The notes under the pieces are model-generated. The model was not told the DNA's origin. It ran no database searches and saw only the letters and a list, made by a program, of their open reading frames with translations. Made by a program: the position numbers and the translations under genes. Below are positions 8,550 through 16,794 of a stretch of 64,000 nucleotides of DNA, piece by piece. The stretch is from Verrucomicrobiales bacterium (GTDB lineage Bacteria > Verrucomicrobiota > Verrucomicrobiia > Limisphaerales > J093), in contig JACKPW010000008.1 in NCBI GenBank assembly GCA_024233215.1, positions 1 to 64,000 on the forward strand, read 5' to 3'. Position 1 is the stretch's first letter. Each line of letters begins with the position of its first letter.

Positions 8550-10496
8550 CTAGCCGGTAAAGAGCCGTAGGAACACCAGGGTGAGCAGAGCAATGCCCAC
8601 GGCCGTCGGGAGGAACCCGCGCGTGGCGGTATGAGCTTGTCCGTAACGCGCCACTGCCAGCCGGTACCCGCGATCCAAGCCATACGCCAAACCCACGAGC
8701 AGCATCGTAATCTGGATGTACCCCATGTACTCCGGCCACACCGGACGCCACGGGACGTGCGCCAGCCCCACCAGGTCCCAGCCCCAGCCCATCGGGTCCG
8801 ATGCGGTCGCAAGGATATGGGACACGTTGACGAAGATGAGGGGAAAGCTGAACGCGATCCAGGCAGCGAGCCCGACGGGCACGAGGACATACGCAAAACC
8901 CAGGAACAGCGCTTTCGCCGGGACTTCGGGCCGCCCGCTGAGCAGGCGGCCCAGCCATGCCAGCAGGAACCACACGGCGGGTAGCACGCCCAGGGCCACG
9001 GTCCAGATCAGGCCAGCGTAGAGGAGAAAGCCACCCCAGTCTCCAACCTCCGCCACGTTCGCCCACGCTTTCACCGTGCCCCAGGGCCCCAGGAGCGTCA
9101 CGGAATAGAGAACTGCCAGGGCCACCATGATGAAGGCCTTCCAGGCCTCGTCATATCCCTTCAGTTGCACGTCGGTGCAGAACGGGCGGGCGCGAAGCGT
9201 CATGTTCCCGCTGGGGCAGGTCTTGATGCATTCCATGCACATGCCGCAGTAGTTGTTACGCAACATCCGGCCCGGGGTCTGCGCCCACGGGCATCCCCAG
9301 CCGTTTTCGGAACCGAGACGGCATGCCTTGGTCTCACACTGTGCGCATCGCTGCGGGTCCTTGGCACGCACCTCCACCGCGGAAGCCATGGAGTAAAGGC
9401 TGAGAAAACCGCTGACGGGGCAGAGATAGTTGCAGAAGGCCCGGTACCGATAGAACACCGCGATCACGGTGGCACCGAGGATGAGCCCCCCCAGCACGAA
9501 GGCACTGACGACCGGCCGGGTGACCAGGACCGCGCTGAAGGTGCATAGCAGGAGGAAGAGCACATTCTGCAGCCAGATGTTCGAGAGCCGCTTTGGCCAG
9601 TGCCGGAAGCCCTGCCACATTCGACGGACATCCTGGCGCACGACCATGAGCCGACCCCGTTGGAACCATTCCCCAAAGAACGGAAACGGGCAGAGGGCGC
9701 ACCAGATGCGTCCTCCAAACGGAACCAGCACGGTGATCAGGACGAACCACCAGAGAATCCAGACAAAGGTGATGATGATGTTGCGGCTGCCGATCGGGGA
9801 GCCCCAGAAGCCGGCGACCAACAGCACCGTGAAGAAGAACAATGCCGGGACCACAAAAGCGAACTGGAACCACCGACGGGTCACATACCATTTCACCCGC
9901 GGGAACCGCGCCAGCAGATCCAGACGCCAGGCAGGAGTGAGTCTCAGCGGCTCCCCCGCAGGGCGCGTCCACATTAGGACGATCGCGCCGACCAGCATTC
10001 CCACAACCGCGCCGGAGGCCGTCCAGTAGGGGTAATTGGGCCGGACCACCAACTCCCCCAGCATGAACGGATGCAGCGGGCCACAGGTGATCGAGCACCG
10101 GTAGCGGTACTTGCCCCACCGCTTGGCGGTAAACTCCACCTCCTGAACCGGGGCGAAGTCCGCGCTTCGCCCCGGCTGGCGCAGTTCGAAATCCAGGCGG
10201 CCCGGATATGCCACCGCATTCAGTTCCTCACCTTCAAGATACAGGCCGTGAACCACGTCGTCCGAGGCGACATGCAGCCGAATGTTGTCCCCCTGATCCA
10301 CGATGACCCGATGGGGCGCATAGGCATACTGGTGGGCCAGAATGTCGAGCTGATGCGTCTCCGGTGAATCGGTTGGCCCCGGGGTCAGCAGGGCACCGAT
10401 CACGGCGCCCGCGAGGGTCATGCCCGTGGCCAGCAGGCGACGTCGCCAGAGGGTGCGCGCCGGCGGCGAACGACCGTGTGTGGGGCTACTTCGCAT
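8550..10496 (-). CDS. CuA cupredoxin fused to NosR/NapH-like polyferredoxin membrane protein
   Basis: 648 residues. A membrane anchor (about 20-38) precedes a NosZ/CoxB-type cupredoxin domain (45-155) with a full CuA signature: His83, then Cys134, Cys138, His142 and Met145 (CSITCGPLHPFM). The rest is a polytopic NosR/NapH-type core with two CxxxCP-like motifs (CALCPFPFFGEW and CNYLCPVSGF) and ferredoxin-type cysteine clusters (CAQCETKACRLG, CGMCMECIKTCPSG). Such membrane proteins pass quinol-derived electrons to periplasmic partners. Fusion to a CuA domain suggests direct hand-over to copper carriers. It overlaps the cupredoxin gene by 11 bases. I do not know this fusion as a described family. 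Confidence 0.85.
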   Translation of the reverse strand: MRSSPTHGRSPPARTLWRRRLLATGMTLAGAVIGALLTPGPTDSPETHQLDILAHQYAYAPHRVIVDQGDNIRLHVASDDVVHGLYLEGEELNAVAYPGRLDFELRQPGRSADFAPVQEVEFTAKRWGKYRYRCSITCGPLHPFMLGELVVRPNYPYWTASGAVVGMLVGAIVLMWTRPAGEPLRLTPAWRLDLLARFPRVKWYVTRRWFQFAFVVPALFFFTVLLVAGFWGSPIGSRNIIITFVWILWWFVLITVLVPFGGRIWCALCPFPFFGEWFQRGRLMVVRQDVRRMWQGFRHWPKRLSNIWLQNVLFLLLCTFSAVLVTRPVVSAFVLGGLILGATVIAVFYRYRAFCNYLCPVSGFLSLYSMASAVEVRAKDPQRCAQCETKACRLGSENGWGCPWAQTPGRMLRNNYCGMCMECIKTCPSGNMTLRARPFCTDVQLKGYDEAWKAFIMVALAVLYSVTLLGPWGTVKAWANVAEVGDWGGFLLYAGLIWTVALGVLPAVWFLLAWLGRLLSGRPEVPAKALFLGFAYVLVPVGLAAWIAFSFPLIFVNVSHILATASDPMGWGWDLVGLAHVPWRPVWPEYMGYIQITMLLVGLAYGLDRGYRLAVARYGQAHTATRGFLPTAVGIALLTLVFLRLFTG

Positions 10497-11148
10497 ATTG
10501 CTTCTTGGTGATCACGAGATCCGGGACGGCGACCCGATCCCCCTGGACGACCAGCGGCACCGGTTGGCCCTTCAACTTGAGTCTCTTGTGCCAGGCGTTC
10601 ACCTGGTACCGGCCGGGGGGCACGTTGGGGATCTTGAAGGTTGCCGTCTGGGTGTCCGCCCTGATCTCGGCCACGGTGTGGAACGGGTGGTCAAAGACCA
10701 GGATGTACGCGGCCATCTCCAGATGCAGTTGACACAGCGTCACGACGACCCCCGGCTCCTTGAACACATGGGTGACCGTCTGGCCTGGGCCCCAGGTGCC
10801 GATGTCGAGCGTGTCCCCCGTTTTCTCGAAGAGGAAGTAGACGTTGTGCCGGTCGTTGTCGCTGTTCAAGAAGGCCACCGTGCGACCCACCTGCACCGTC
10901 ATGACGTGCGGAAGGAAGACCATGCCGCGCTGGTCCATCTCCACCCGTTTCTGCGGCGGGGGGATCGGTTTCGTTTCCAGGGGTTCCAGGGAGACCACCA
11001 CCTCCTTGTCGCTCTTCGCGCCGGTGGTCAGCACCTTGGCCCGCTCGACACGGACGACTCCCTCCACGACGCTTTCCTGGCCGGATGCGGGGACCGCAAA
11101 GGCCAGCAAAGCCAGGAGCGGGGTCACTTTGTAAGCTTTGTGTCTCAT
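10486..11148 (-). CDS. Secreted cupredoxin (plastocyanin-like)
   Basis: 220 residues with a Sec signal peptide (cleavage probably after ASG, near residue 23). Candidate type 1 copper ligands are His101 (DRHNVYF), Cys139, His142 and Met145 (CQLHLEM). A C-terminal segment (about 160-205, ATFKIPNVPPGRYQVNAWH) resembles the carnitine/carboxypeptidase-regulatory-like beta-sandwich seen in methylamine-utilisation-type cupredoxins. It is probably a soluble periplasmic electron shuttle between the CuA proteins and the outer-membrane cytochrome, or a copper carrier. It lies 22 bases after the porin-cytochrome gene. Confidence 0.8.
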   Translation of the reverse strand: MRHKAYKVTPLLALLAFAVPASGQESVVEGVVRVERAKVLTTGAKSDKEVVVSLEPLETKPIPPPQKRVEMDQRGMVFLPHVMTVQVGRTVAFLNSDNDRHNVYFLFEKTGDTLDIGTWGPGQTVTHVFKEPGVVVTLCQLHLEMAAYILVFDHPFHTVAEIRADTQTATFKIPNVPPGRYQVNAWHKRLKLKGQPVPLVVQGDRVAVPDLVITKKQYAK

Positions 11149-11170
11149 GCAGCACCTCCGGGCGTTGACG

Positions 11171-12613
11171 TCAAAACGACAGGTTGAAGAGCAGGAATAT
11201 CGTCTTGTCGAATCCGCTCTGCAGATCCGCCCCCTGGGTATAGAGCGTGGTCTCGAGGTTCACGGACACATTGGCGCGCACGAGTGCCTTGGCGCCAAGC
11301 ACCACCCGCTGCGTGTCCTGATCGGGGTTCAGGCCGGCAATATTCTCGGGCAGATCGAGCAGCAGTCCTTCATACCTCCCGTAAGGCAGAAGCCAGGGGA
11401 AGACGTAGTAGGTGGCCTCCGCAAACCAAGTGTGCGAAGGCACGAAATCGGGGCTCAGGTTGCCGTACGGACGGTCATCATAGCCGTACATGTAGCCCAC
11501 GGCGACCGTAAGATTCTTGTACTTCTGTTGCAGACCGAATCCCGCGCGCCAGAACGCATCGTCGCCCTCCCATTCGGCTCCCGCGTTGTCGACGGTGGTG
11601 ATCTGGGCGGAGCCCGCGTATCCGAAGGCCGACATGATAAGGCTGTCGTCCCGCCAGTAGTCCGCGCTGGCCTGGGTGGGATCCTCGACTTTCGAATCCG
11701 AGCCATCGAAACCTAGGCCGCCGATCTTGTAGCACACCTGGGCATAGCCGTCCTTCGCTCCGCGGTTTCGCCCCGTGCCGACAAACGTGATGTCATCGTC
11801 GGGCGCAACATCCGCCGGATAGAGCACATCCCCGCTCACGACCCCGATTGCGTACTTCCAGCGCGGCCCGAACCCATACAACTCGAGGCCAATCTGGGGC
11901 TGGAGTGAAAAGGGGTTGCCCCGGAACTCACTCAGCCCGCTCCGAGCCATGTTGACCGTGGGCATGATCCAACTCGAATACTGATAGTAGTGCGTGGTGT
12001 AATTGTTGTGATCGAGCGCGGGATAGAGCCCCATGGTCTGCGTGCCAACCGTGCCGATGTTCAGGTTGATTAGGTTCTCCGGTCCGACGATGTCATGGAT
12101 CCCGACCCTCGCCTTGAGCTGCGCCCACGACTGGATGTCGTTTCCTCCAAAGTCCTTTTGGATGAAGATGAGGTCGCCATAGTAGGAGAACGTCTTGCCG
12201 ATGGTGCCGGTCCAGACCAGCTCAATCTCCTCGGGAAACAGGAAGAGCACCTCGGCATCCCGACTACCGTCCGAGTCCACTTCCAGCAGGAACCGGTTGA
12301 TCAGGGAGAAGGGCAGTTGGGTGGAAAGAGTGGTTGGCCAGATGGCCTTCGGCCAAAGCCGTTCATAGGCCTCATCGCCCAGTTCCACGAGCGGAGCCTT
12401 CACATAGAGTTCATCATCAATGAAGTGATATCCGTTCAAACGAAACGCCTCTCCGACGATGTTTCGCCGGGGAAACGCCTCGTGACAGGTCACGCAGCTT
12501 GTTCCGTACTTGCGGGTGAACGCCGGCGTGGCAACCCCTTCAAGCCAGGCTTGGGCTGCAACGAGCAGCAGGCAGAACCGACCGGCACCAGAAGTGAGAC
12601 AGGAGTTCTTCAT
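11171..12613 (-). CDS. Monohaem cytochrome-porin fusion, Cyc2-like architecture
   Basis: 480 residues. After the signal peptide comes a single haem site CVTCH (40-44) in the context RKYGTSCVTCHEAFPRRN...FRLNGYHF, which closely follows the N-terminal pattern of Cyc2-type proteins (a small haem plug ahead of a porin). The remaining ~420 residues are aromatic-rich alternating strands (for example YYGDLIFIQKDFGG, WKYAIGVVSGDVLY) ending in a terminal Phe (LLFNLSF), as outer-membrane barrels do. Cyc2 moves electrons from extracellular Fe(II) inward. Whether this protein oxidises or reduces an external donor or acceptor is unknown. It is central in the operon, flanked by the cupredoxin and the CxxC membrane protein. 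Confidence 0.8.
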   Translation of the reverse strand: MKNSCLTSGAGRFCLLLVAAQAWLEGVATPAFTRKYGTSCVTCHEAFPRRNIVGEAFRLNGYHFIDDELYVKAPLVELGDEAYERLWPKAIWPTTLSTQLPFSLINRFLLEVDSDGSRDAEVLFLFPEEIELVWTGTIGKTFSYYGDLIFIQKDFGGNDIQSWAQLKARVGIHDIVGPENLINLNIGTVGTQTMGLYPALDHNNYTTHYYQYSSWIMPTVNMARSGLSEFRGNPFSLQPQIGLELYGFGPRWKYAIGVVSGDVLYPADVAPDDDITFVGTGRNRGAKDGYAQVCYKIGGLGFDGSDSKVEDPTQASADYWRDDSLIMSAFGYAGSAQITTVDNAGAEWEGDDAFWRAGFGLQQKYKNLTVAVGYMYGYDDRPYGNLSPDFVPSHTWFAEATYYVFPWLLPYGRYEGLLLDLPENIAGLNPDQDTQRVVLGAKALVRANVSVNLETTLYTQGADLQSGFDKTIFLLFNLSF

Positions 12614-12643
12614 GGTTTTGGCAGTAGTTGGCTGATCCTTGTT

Positions 12644-13642
12644 TCAGTAACTCAGGCGAAATCCACTGGTGATAAATGGCCACGCCGCTGCTCCGACAAA
12701 CGTCGCGTAGCCTGCCAGGGACCAGCGGCGCAGGCTGCGGAGCACGGCGGGAATGCGCGGTTGCAGCGAGTTGCTTCGGCCGCACCAGGACACCATGCCA
12801 GTCGCCATGCCGGCGGTCGTGGCGACCAGAAGACTGGTATAGAGCAGATAGCCCACCCGCCCGTACTCGGCGTGCAGGAGACAGAACGGACAGTGGTGCG
12901 TCGGAAGTTGATAGTAAGCCAGGGAAATGAAGCCGATCACTCCCGCCAGCGCCACCGGCAGCATCAGGGCGCTTAGCCCCGTGAAGAGCCATCGTAACCC
13001 ACGTCGAGTTGGACTCAACACTCCCGAGAGTACGGTAACCACGAGCCCTCCCCAGAAGAGCGGCTGGATCAAGCCGGCCGAAAGATGGGCGACCTCGCTC
13101 CCGAATCCCCCGCGGTCACTGTCAAACACGCTCGCGCAACACGAGGTCGAGAACTCGGGATCCAATTCCGCGAGGAACCTGATGACGAGCACCGCCTGCG
13201 CGACGAACACCAACGCCAGCAGTGGCAAAACCCCATACTTCACCCGGATGAGCGGGAAGTCAGGGGCCCGGGCATCCAGCCGATTCAGGACCAACCACAA
13301 CCCGCTGAGGACGCTCCCGGCAAGCATCACCAACAGGGCGGGATAGCCAAGGCCACTTGCATTCAGTGTTCCAGCCGCGCACATCGCACCGGTCAGCAGC
13401 GAGTGAAGTTCGTCGGCGATGGCCACGAAGACTCCGAGCAGCAGGATCTCCAGGAACATCAGGTGACCGAGAATGCTCGACACCAAGGCCGTCCGGCGCT
13501 CCCGTTTCAACTGATCTTCCTTCGGGCTCCCCGGCTCCCACCGGATCAGAATCGCAGTGCCTGTGATGGCGGCGTAGACGGCGTACCACGCCACGAGGGC
13601 TTCCGCGGCGACCAAGCCCAGCACCATCGGAGAAAGCATCAT
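12644..13642 (-). CDS. Eight-span membrane protein with CxxC motif, function unknown
   Basis: 332 residues with about eight hydrophobic segments. Cysteines stand out: Cys88, an adjacent pair at 168-169, and a CPFC motif at 251-254 preceded by THH. The CPFC pair near a membrane surface recalls disulphide-exchange or metal-binding sites, so transfer of reducing power or copper across the membrane is possible. The start overlaps the ABC ATPase stop as ATGA (13639-13642), implying coupling with the ATPase. No known family is recognised. Confidence 0.65.
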   Translation of the reverse strand: MMLSPMVLGLVAAEALVAWYAVYAAITGTAILIRWEPGSPKEDQLKRERRTALVSSILGHLMFLEILLLGVFVAIADELHSLLTGAMCAAGTLNASGLGYPALLVMLAGSVLSGLWLVLNRLDARAPDFPLIRVKYGVLPLLALVFVAQAVLVIRFLAELDPEFSTSCCASVFDSDRGGFGSEVAHLSAGLIQPLFWGGLVVTVLSGVLSPTRRGLRWLFTGLSALMLPVALAGVIGFISLAYYQLPTHHCPFCLLHAEYGRVGYLLYTSLLVATTAGMATGMVSWCGRSNSLQPRIPAVLRSLRRWSLAGYATFVGAAAWPFITSGFRLSY

Positions 13643-14451
13643 GCCTCCCCTCCCTTCCATACCGGCACGGTCGAGCCACCGTGCATGGCGGTTCGCCGCC
13701 CGTTCCGCTCTGACCATTCCCCGCCTGTGCCCCCCCCCCGACCACCCACCGCCCCTTCCGACGCCGAAGCACGGGACTCGATGCCGACGATGGTACCGTC
13801 CCGCAGATACACGATTTGGTCGACCGCGTCCGCATCGCACACCAGGGGGTCGTGGCTCGCCACGATCATGGTCTTGTTCCGCAACTTGAGACCGGCCAGC
13901 AAATCGAGAAAGCCGTGCGTCAAGGCTGTGTCCAGATGCGCAGTCGGTTCATCAGCCAAAAGGAACTCTGGATCCCGGATCAGCGCCCGGGCGAGGGCAA
14001 CGCGTTGTTTCTCGCCGCCGGAGAGATTGCGAACCGCTTGACCCGCCTTTTGTCCGACACCCAACGATGCCAGGAGTGCCCTGGCGCGCGCCGTCGCTTC
14101 CCTCATGCGGTGATTCAGCACGTAGACCGGAAGTAGCACGTTGGTGAGCACGGAGACGCTTTCGATCAACTGGAAGTCCTGGAAGAGGAACCCAAACCGC
14201 TCGCCCCGCAGCCCTGCCAGCAGGGGCTCCGGCAACCCGCTGATCTCCAGGTCACCAATCCGAATGCGTCCCGTGGTCGGACGGCTCATGGCGCCCAGCA
14301 GGCCGAGCAGCGTCGTCTTGCCAGAACCGCTGGGCCCCTGGATCACGGTCACCTGCCCGTCCGGGAGCGTCAGGTCGACATCATGGAGTGCCCGACAACA
14401 GCCCGGCTCGCCGGCATTGTAGGTTTTGGAGACGGCGGTCAGCGAGATCAT
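13639..14451 (-). CDS. ABC transporter ATP-binding protein (LolD/MacB type)
   Basis: 270 residues. Walker A GPSGSGKTT, signature LSGGEKQRVALARAL, Walker B FLLADEPT and H-loop SHD are all intact, and the length matches MacB/LolD-type ATPases apart from a glycine-rich C-terminal tail of about 45 residues. The ATG at 14451 was chosen because the MISLTAVSKTYNAG start fits the family. It presumably powers the FtsX-type permease encoded at 6081-7247. It lies 31 bases after the NosL gene and is coupled to the next gene by ATGA. Confidence 0.92.
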   Translation of the reverse strand: MISLTAVSKTYNAGEPGCCRALHDVDLTLPDGQVTVIQGPSGSGKTTLLGLLGAMSRPTTGRIRIGDLEISGLPEPLLAGLRGERFGFLFQDFQLIESVSVLTNVLLPVYVLNHRMREATARARALLASLGVGQKAGQAVRNLSGGEKQRVALARALIRDPEFLLADEPTAHLDTALTHGFLDLLAGLKLRNKTMIVASHDPLVCDADAVDQIVYLRDGTIVGIESRASASEGAVGGRGGGTGGEWSERNGRRTAMHGGSTVPVWKGGEA

Positions 14452-14482
14452 GGCATTGGGGGGTAGCGACCTCCAGCAACAG

Positions 14483-14968
14483 TCAATCAAGATCGGAGAT
14501 TAGGTCGGCGGTGATCTCCCCGAACGCGAGCACCCGGTCACCATGATGGTCCACCCGGAATTCCTCCGCAGAGTCCCTCGTGGCAAACGGAATGGCCTCT
14601 TGCCCCATCGGGCCGAGGACGTCGCTTCCGATCACATAGAACGCCGCGCGTCCGTCAATCAGCGTGCCGGTGTAGTAATCGGTGACCTTGATGCCGGCCA
14701 CATCCGCCTCCCGATAACTCGGCGCGTAGCGGGAAACATGTTGGCAAAAGCGGAACAAGTCCTTGCATCCGTCGAAGACAAAGTGGTTTCCGTCGTACAG
14801 ACCGGCGTGACACGTCCACGCCGGATACGGGGCCACGAACATCCCGCAAACGGGGCATTGCCGGGGACGATCCACCGAGCGCTGGCGTTGACCCATCCCA
14901 ACGCAGACAGCCACGAGCACAAGCACGAGCACGAGCGATGCAGCGACCGGCTTGAAGTGGGTGATCAT
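14483..14968 (-). CDS. nosL: NosL family copper-binding protein
   Basis: 161 residues. A membrane anchor or signal (8-25) is followed by the NosL copper motif CPVCGMFVAPYP (Cys38, Cys41, Met43) and the rest of the NosL fold (VFDGCKDLFRF; YYTGTLIDGRAAFYVIGSDVLGPMG). NosL proteins bind Cu(I) and support CuZ-site assembly in N2O reductase, but no nosZ, nosD or nosY is present here, so copper would go to the CuA and cupredoxin proteins of this operon (inference). The ATG at 14968 is preferred; two upstream ATGs are possible. Confidence 0.88.
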   Translation of the reverse strand: MITHFKPVAASLVLVLVLVAVCVGMGQRQRSVDRPRQCPVCGMFVAPYPAWTCHAGLYDGNHFVFDGCKDLFRFCQHVSRYAPSYREADVAGIKVTDYYTGTLIDGRAAFYVIGSDVLGPMGQEAIPFATRDSAEEFRVDHHGDRVLAFGEITADLISDLD

Positions 14969-15025
14969 GACGATTGCAGTCCCCATCCGCATCCGGACGG
15001 CGAAGGGCACCGGACCGCGACCGCG

Positions 15026-15538
15026 TCAAGGACGCGCCGGGGCCTTTCGCCGCCTGCTCTCGACCTCGTCACAAAGATCGCTGTAGGCCGCCTTCAGCGC
15101 CGTGGAGAAATCGCTCCGGGCGCCCCCATGTTCCTCGATGAACTTGTCGGCCGCGGCGGCATCCGCAAAGGCCCACTTGGCGCGCCGAGTCATGACGCCC
15201 TGACGATCTCCGCCAATCACCCATTCGGCCTGGTCTGCGGCGATCAGTTCCCGCGTGTTGAACTCGCCAACCCGGATCTCCGCGGGGAGCCTTCCCTGGT
15301 TCATCGCCAAATCGATCGCCGCACAATGCAGTGAACACAACGCACTGCCAGCATCATTGGCATAGATGATCAGGACCCGCGAATGACCAAACGTCTGGCG
15401 GTTCATCCCACAATGTTTGCAGGACGGATGTGTGGTGCGGTCGTCAGCCAACCCGTAGCAGCTCACGATCAGTGCCAGCAGCAGCAGACGACACACCAGG
15501 TGGGTTGAAGGGAATGCGACTTTGATCGCAGGATTCAT
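15026..15538 (-). CDS. NosL-like copper lipoprotein, first gene of the operon
   Basis: 170 residues. A probable lipobox (IVSC, Cys27) precedes CKHCGMNRQTF (Cys40, Cys43, Met45) and CSLHC (68-72), the NosL/NosD-linked copper-binding pattern. It differs from the second NosL in the extra CSLHC site, so the two may act as donor and acceptor in a relay. A strong GGGAGGT ribosome-binding site lies 6 bases before the ATG at 15538. It is the promoter-proximal gene of the eleven-gene operon. Confidence 0.82.
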   Translation of the reverse strand: MNPAIKVAFPSTHLVCRLLLLALIVSCYGLADDRTTHPSCKHCGMNRQTFGHSRVLIIYANDAGSALCSLHCAAIDLAMNQGRLPAEIRVGEFNTRELIAADQAEWVIGGDRQGVMTRRAKWAFADAAAADKFIEEHGGARSDFSTALKAAYSDLCDEVESRRRKAPARP

Positions 15539-16123
15539 GGCAGACCTCCCGTGGAATGTTGGTGTTTTGAGTGCGACCGGAACAGACTCCCGGTCAGCCG
15601 TCGCAAAAGCAGATGCAGATGCTCCCCGTGCCCAGGTGAATCAGACTCCCACTGAACTTCCGGCAAGGGCACGCACCTCTGTGTGGTAGAGCATGCGAAA
15701 ATGGGGGCGAAAAGGGGACAGCCTTTATGTGTGAACTCCCGACGCGCTGTCCCGCTGCCCGGGGCCAAGGCAACTCGCTCCCGGCACAAACCAATTGCCA
15801 GCACTGGCTTATCAAGGCTAGTCTAAGGCCGTGGACCAGCCGCATCGATATCGACTTGTTCTGCCATCCACCGACCCCTGGGCCCTCGGCCGGAGCAGAC
15901 CCGAGGGTGGCGATGTGTGGCGCCACATCACAAATCCGTCTGGCCCCGGTCCGGGCGGGATCACAGGTCGCCAGACCGACCAGCAAACGTGGCCCGAAAA
16001 CCCGCTGGTAGATTACCACCCGTTTCGGGGGACCGCCTTGAGGCCCCCTCACCCTGCCTGGCAGCATGCCCCAGGCAGAAGTGACAACCTGGAGCGTATG
16101 CTTACCACAAGGAGACAGAGTCA
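15539..16123. other. Divergent intergenic region between the NosL operon and the Cys-rich lipoprotein
   Basis: 585 bases without a convincing gene. It must hold the promoters of both divergent units. A hairpin with arms CTGCCTGG and CCAGGCAG lies at 16054-16078 in the leader of the plus-strand gene, shortly before its AAGGAG ribosome-binding site at about 16108. I saw no clear CueR, CsoR or Fur operator. Confidence 0.5.
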
Positions 16124-16558
16124 ATGAGAGTTCTAAACATCATGCTGGCACACTCGTGCCTGTTGCTTGTCCTTGCAGGCTGTGCCACCAAACAGACCCA
16201 CGTTCACAGTGGCCGGACCGACGTATTGTACAGCTGCGATTGTGGCCCTTCGTGCGAATGCAACACGCTTGCCACAAAGCCCGGGAAATGCACCTGCGGG
16301 GTTCCGTTGAAGTGGGGGCATGTTCTCAAGGTGGAGGGGAATGAAGCCCTTCTATGTCAATGTGGTGAGGGCTGTCAGTGTGTTGGCCTCAACCCGGAGA
16401 ACGCGTCACAATGCGTCTGCGGCACACCGGTAAAGCGAGTCAACCTTGCGGGTTCTGGAATCTACTTCTGTAATTGTGGGGGGGCTTGCTCCTGCAATTG
16501 GGTTTCCGCACAATCAGGCAAATGCAAGTGTGGGATGGACCTGAAGACTGTCGAGTAA
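16124..16558 (+). CDS. Lipoprotein with three six-cysteine repeats, probable metal binder
   Basis: 144 residues. The signal ends in the lipobox LAGC (Cys20). Three repeats of the form CxCGxxCxC then 9-10 residues then CxCG follow: cysteines 38/40/44/46/56/58, 78/80/84/86/97/99 and 116/118/122/124/134/136, giving 18 regularly spaced thiols. The density recalls metallothioneins or zinc ribbons, so it is likely to sequester Cu(I), Zn or another soft metal in the periplasm. It is divergent from the NosL operon, which suggests shared regulation. I do not recognise a named family. Confidence 0.75.
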   Translation: MRVLNIMLAHSCLLLVLAGCATKQTHVHSGRTDVLYSCDCGPSCECNTLATKPGKCTCGVPLKWGHVLKVEGNEALLCQCGEGCQCVGLNPENASQCVCGTPVKRVNLAGSGIYFCNCGGACSCNWVSAQSGKCKCGMDLKTVE

Positions 16559-16794
16559 CCTCACGGTCCTGTGAGACGTAAGAGCCGGTCGGAAGCGGCG
16601 TTTGACCGGGGGTTTTGCCAGTTTGCACTCCCGGGGCAACACTCCCCCCGCGGGCGGGGACGATCCGAACTGAGTGGGATTGATCGGCTCCGGAGGGGCG
16701 GCCGTTGACCGACGGGCCGATCCTCACGCGGATTCAAGTGTTCCAAGGCGCCGGCATAGCATTTGGTCGCTTGTTGGAGCTGGACGGGGTGAAC

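Noticed and set aside
5613..15538. Operon read as a nitrous oxide reductase cluster
   Set aside because: NosL and a NosR-like core are present, but nosZ, nosD and nosY are missing, so N2O reduction cannot be claimed.
15594..16124. 176-codon minus-strand frame between the NosL operon and the Cys-rich gene
   Set aside because: No ribosome-binding site, no family signal and mixed low-complexity composition.
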